Source: a virus
IMG/VR virus record: IMGVR_UViG_3300025886_000089
Coordinates: 1-33,664 of that record
DNA length: 33,664 bases
Direction: 5' to 3' (one strand)
Shown piece by piece: positions 32,801-33,664 of the stretch; position 1 is the stretch's first letter; each line of letters starts with the position of its first letter. The translations under genes and the position numbers were made by a program. Under the pieces are notes generated by a model. It made no database searches and was not told the origin of the DNA. It saw only the letters and a program-made list of their open reading frames with translations.

Positions 32801-33664
32801 AGATCAAAGCATATATGTGGGGGGATGCTGCTTGCAAAAAAACTATCCGGTAGTTGAGCCGAGGTTTACTTGTAATATGTATATTACAGATCAAACGGAA
32901 GCTTTAAACATGCTTAATTCTATAGCTTCGTGTTTTAGGTCTATATTGGCTTACAATAATGGTAAAATATCCTTGAGTCAAGATAATCCAAGGTTGCCTG
33001 TTAAGCTGTTTACTAATTCAAATGTAATGGATGGAAGCTTTACTTACTCTGGGAATGAAAAAAAACTTCAGTATACTAGCGCAATGGTTCGCTTCAATAA
33101 TAAAGAAAAGTTTTTTGCTCCAGACGTAATTTACGAAGAGGATGTTAGGGGGATACAAAGACTGGGATTCAACGAAAAAGAGACCATGGGTTTTGGGGTG
33201 ACCTCATCTTCTCAGGCCAGGAGGCTGGCCAAATGGACGTTACTTACATCAAGGCTGGAAACTGAGTCAATAAAATTCAGGTGCGGAATTGAGGGTAATT
33301 CCATTGCGCCAGGTTTGGTTTTTCAAGTTGTGGACGAAATGAGGTCTGGGAACCATATATCAGGTAGAGTTCTTAAAATTTGGAAAGATGAAGAAGATAA
33401 ATCTTATAGAATAAAGTTGGATAGAAATTTTGGCGATGTCCTTGTTTATGGAAGATTAGAGCTTACTGTTAGCGCAGGGGTTTCTCAGGAAAATTATGAA
33501 TATCTATCGAATAAGGCTGAGATGGAATCTTTGGAATTTGATCAGGATTTGGATATAGATAATATATATGCCCCTCAAATGATTAAATTTAATTGTTCTG
33601 TTAGAGAGTCTACTACTTTCGGGGAGGATGATTCTACGTGTTGTTTATATAATTTTGTATTGAA
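29874..33664 (+). CDS. Fused tail assembly protein I and tip attachment protein J (partial, 1263 codons to window edge)
   Basis: Start ATG 29874 is preceded by AAGG (29863-29866) at 7 nt. Residues 1-200 are gpI-like: an N-terminal ubiquitin-like fold (VVLYGRLAKRFD, TVPEILRAID), HILPNVEG, a hydrophobic segment (about 100-136) and DPVPIGYGRLVIGS. From about 205 the sequence follows lambda J: LLCEGPIEGLVD (about 215-226), LLNDVVV, VLIPENYDPITRKYKG, DNPAWIFFDVISNPRFG, DIDKWQLYKIAKYCDEL (to 722), then EPRFTCNMYITDQTEALNML (from 995), and GVTSSSQARRLAKWTLLTSR. Lambda I and J are separate genes. About 270 residues (724-993) are inserted where lambda J has about ten. gpJ forms the tail tip that recognises the outer membrane receptor in lambda. 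The receptor-binding C-terminus is beyond the window. Confidence 0.92.
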   Translation, partial: MKKVVLYGRLAKRFDKTWFVNAKTVPEILRAIDANQDGFLNFLLREYNSGKNYLFLRKAISPNETRESFEEKLLLSRTDVEVEVEEELHILPNVEGAGWVKAIFDVVVALTAKSWFFKAVLFAAISYGIQSLMKPPDPPKQFERNNVSTRSYIINGASNRRSQGDPVPIGYGRLVIGSSSIGEKRTISAKKNPSSANGKDKTYPLESESSIEYLELLCEGPIEGLVDELGNPVSSDGEYNKNLKGVLLNDVVVVDSLGQSNYVLTEGVSSEECKVNDGLASNTLNFTPTEATYIVDYGNQVLFGARPDVIGEIYKSGTTNQIAIAKKYNPTIFNHFVPNKDVTNLTFFMAVELMFNRATDQKSYTSSAFVDFSIHVLRGGKEYNIFDPRSGCSVSTQTPIDGDGLGAHFGRNFKVGLSRFSSQGGGLSVSSNSNMSKLKFAINHWDTISNKSSINYAPVELPDNLKEKVKNGDSDGFSTASQFASQYNDDRLKAALDSYIAYVDNNPSVLSAWVGNSSSDFFSVYGVATSAVEIPIQVQIYRSEEFGDDEEGISFKFMKITPELDPTKRAGENGRTNAPNDVFLSGNYTRCNIALSKVQEEILQEVKYPNTAFLSLKIDSRNFAQVPKRSYHVKLKKVLIPENYDPITRKYKGSWNGLFLGQKNYEDVISIAEENLRWTDNPAWIFFDVISNPRFGVSKYGLAPEDIDKWQLYKIAKYCDELVQTDYIPETSTGLLRPFNFNSSSDYKENENQITISLNDYVIFNDDISGEVAINETNIDSLNFTITDNSGQTIDRNAAVTPLNIDDIFFAVLGRVATEEEKNTYIGGSSSQVPIVYATGNNNESSTASVQWQVKSLLSVLLSASDESLVSQGAQYSTKQFAKEFGTGSEYAGKKVCFYIKKINLDNKFSSSSALPNLVVLDGAKNLTMQEMQRNQKQACSRSLGCAIEERILVSSDPTSRKIVVKGPLFGENLQIDQSIYVGGCCLQKNYPVVEPRFTCNMYITDQTEALNMLNSIASCFRSILAYNNGKISLSQDNPRLPVKLFTNSNVMDGSFTYSGNEKKLQYTSAMVRFNNKEKFFAPDVIYEEDVRGIQRLGFNEKETMGFGVTSSSQARRLAKWTLLTSRLETESIKFRCGIEGNSIAPGLVFQVVDEMRSGNHISGRVLKIWKDEEDKSYRIKLDRNFGDVLVYGRLELTVSAGVSQENYEYLSNKAEMESLEFDQDLDIDNIYAPQMIKFNCSVRESTTFGEDDSTCCLYNFVL

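Overview
This window looks like the tail-morphogenesis module of a long-tailed (siphovirus-type) dsDNA bacteriophage, AT-rich and almost entirely coding on the + strand. The gene order after the tape measure follows the lambda tail cluster (H-M-L-K-I-J): a tape measure protein, a huge protein holding two gpM-like domains, a gpL homologue with Fe-S cysteines, a JAB/MPN gpK-like protein, and a gpI-gpJ fusion that runs off the right edge. This tip architecture is typical of phages of Gram-negative hosts. The PNFA motifs in the tape measure and the chitin-binding-like and GTTDFTxIGA-like modules in tail proteins are, from memory, common in marine or aquatic phages. W-rich modules in the giant protein recall proteins of Verrucomicrobia-type bacteria, a weak host hint.

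Layout. 1-93: start of a probable minus-strand gene cut by the left edge. 94-149: divergent intergenic gap. 150-2236: three small or medium genes ahead of the tape measure, in the position of head-tail joining or tail-chaperone genes. 2275-12573: a 3432-aa tape measure protein with a TP901-type core, an 18-copy degenerate GSKNQ repeat array, a duplicated 67-aa module, PNFA motifs that bound enzyme-like inserts (one resembling a PD-(D/E)XK nuclease), and a canonical C-terminus. 12570-14650: two beta-rich proteins, possibly with a tail-tube-like fold. 14653-28413: a 4586-aa protein in the gpM slot, with two gpM domains, carbohydrate-binding-like modules, many degenerate beta modules, and a C-terminal metzincin-type metallopeptidase. 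28410-29856: gpL-like and gpK-like genes. 29874 to the end: gpI-gpJ fusion.

The genes are packed with ATGA or GTGA overlaps or gaps under 40 bp, so one polycistronic message with translational coupling is likely. No RNA genes, CRISPR arrays, insertion sequences or convincing terminators were seen. No stretch over 300 bases lacks a gene. The most notable content is the growth of two standard tail proteins (tape measure and gpM) into giant modular proteins. The second ends in a putative secreted-type protease that would sit at the tail tip.
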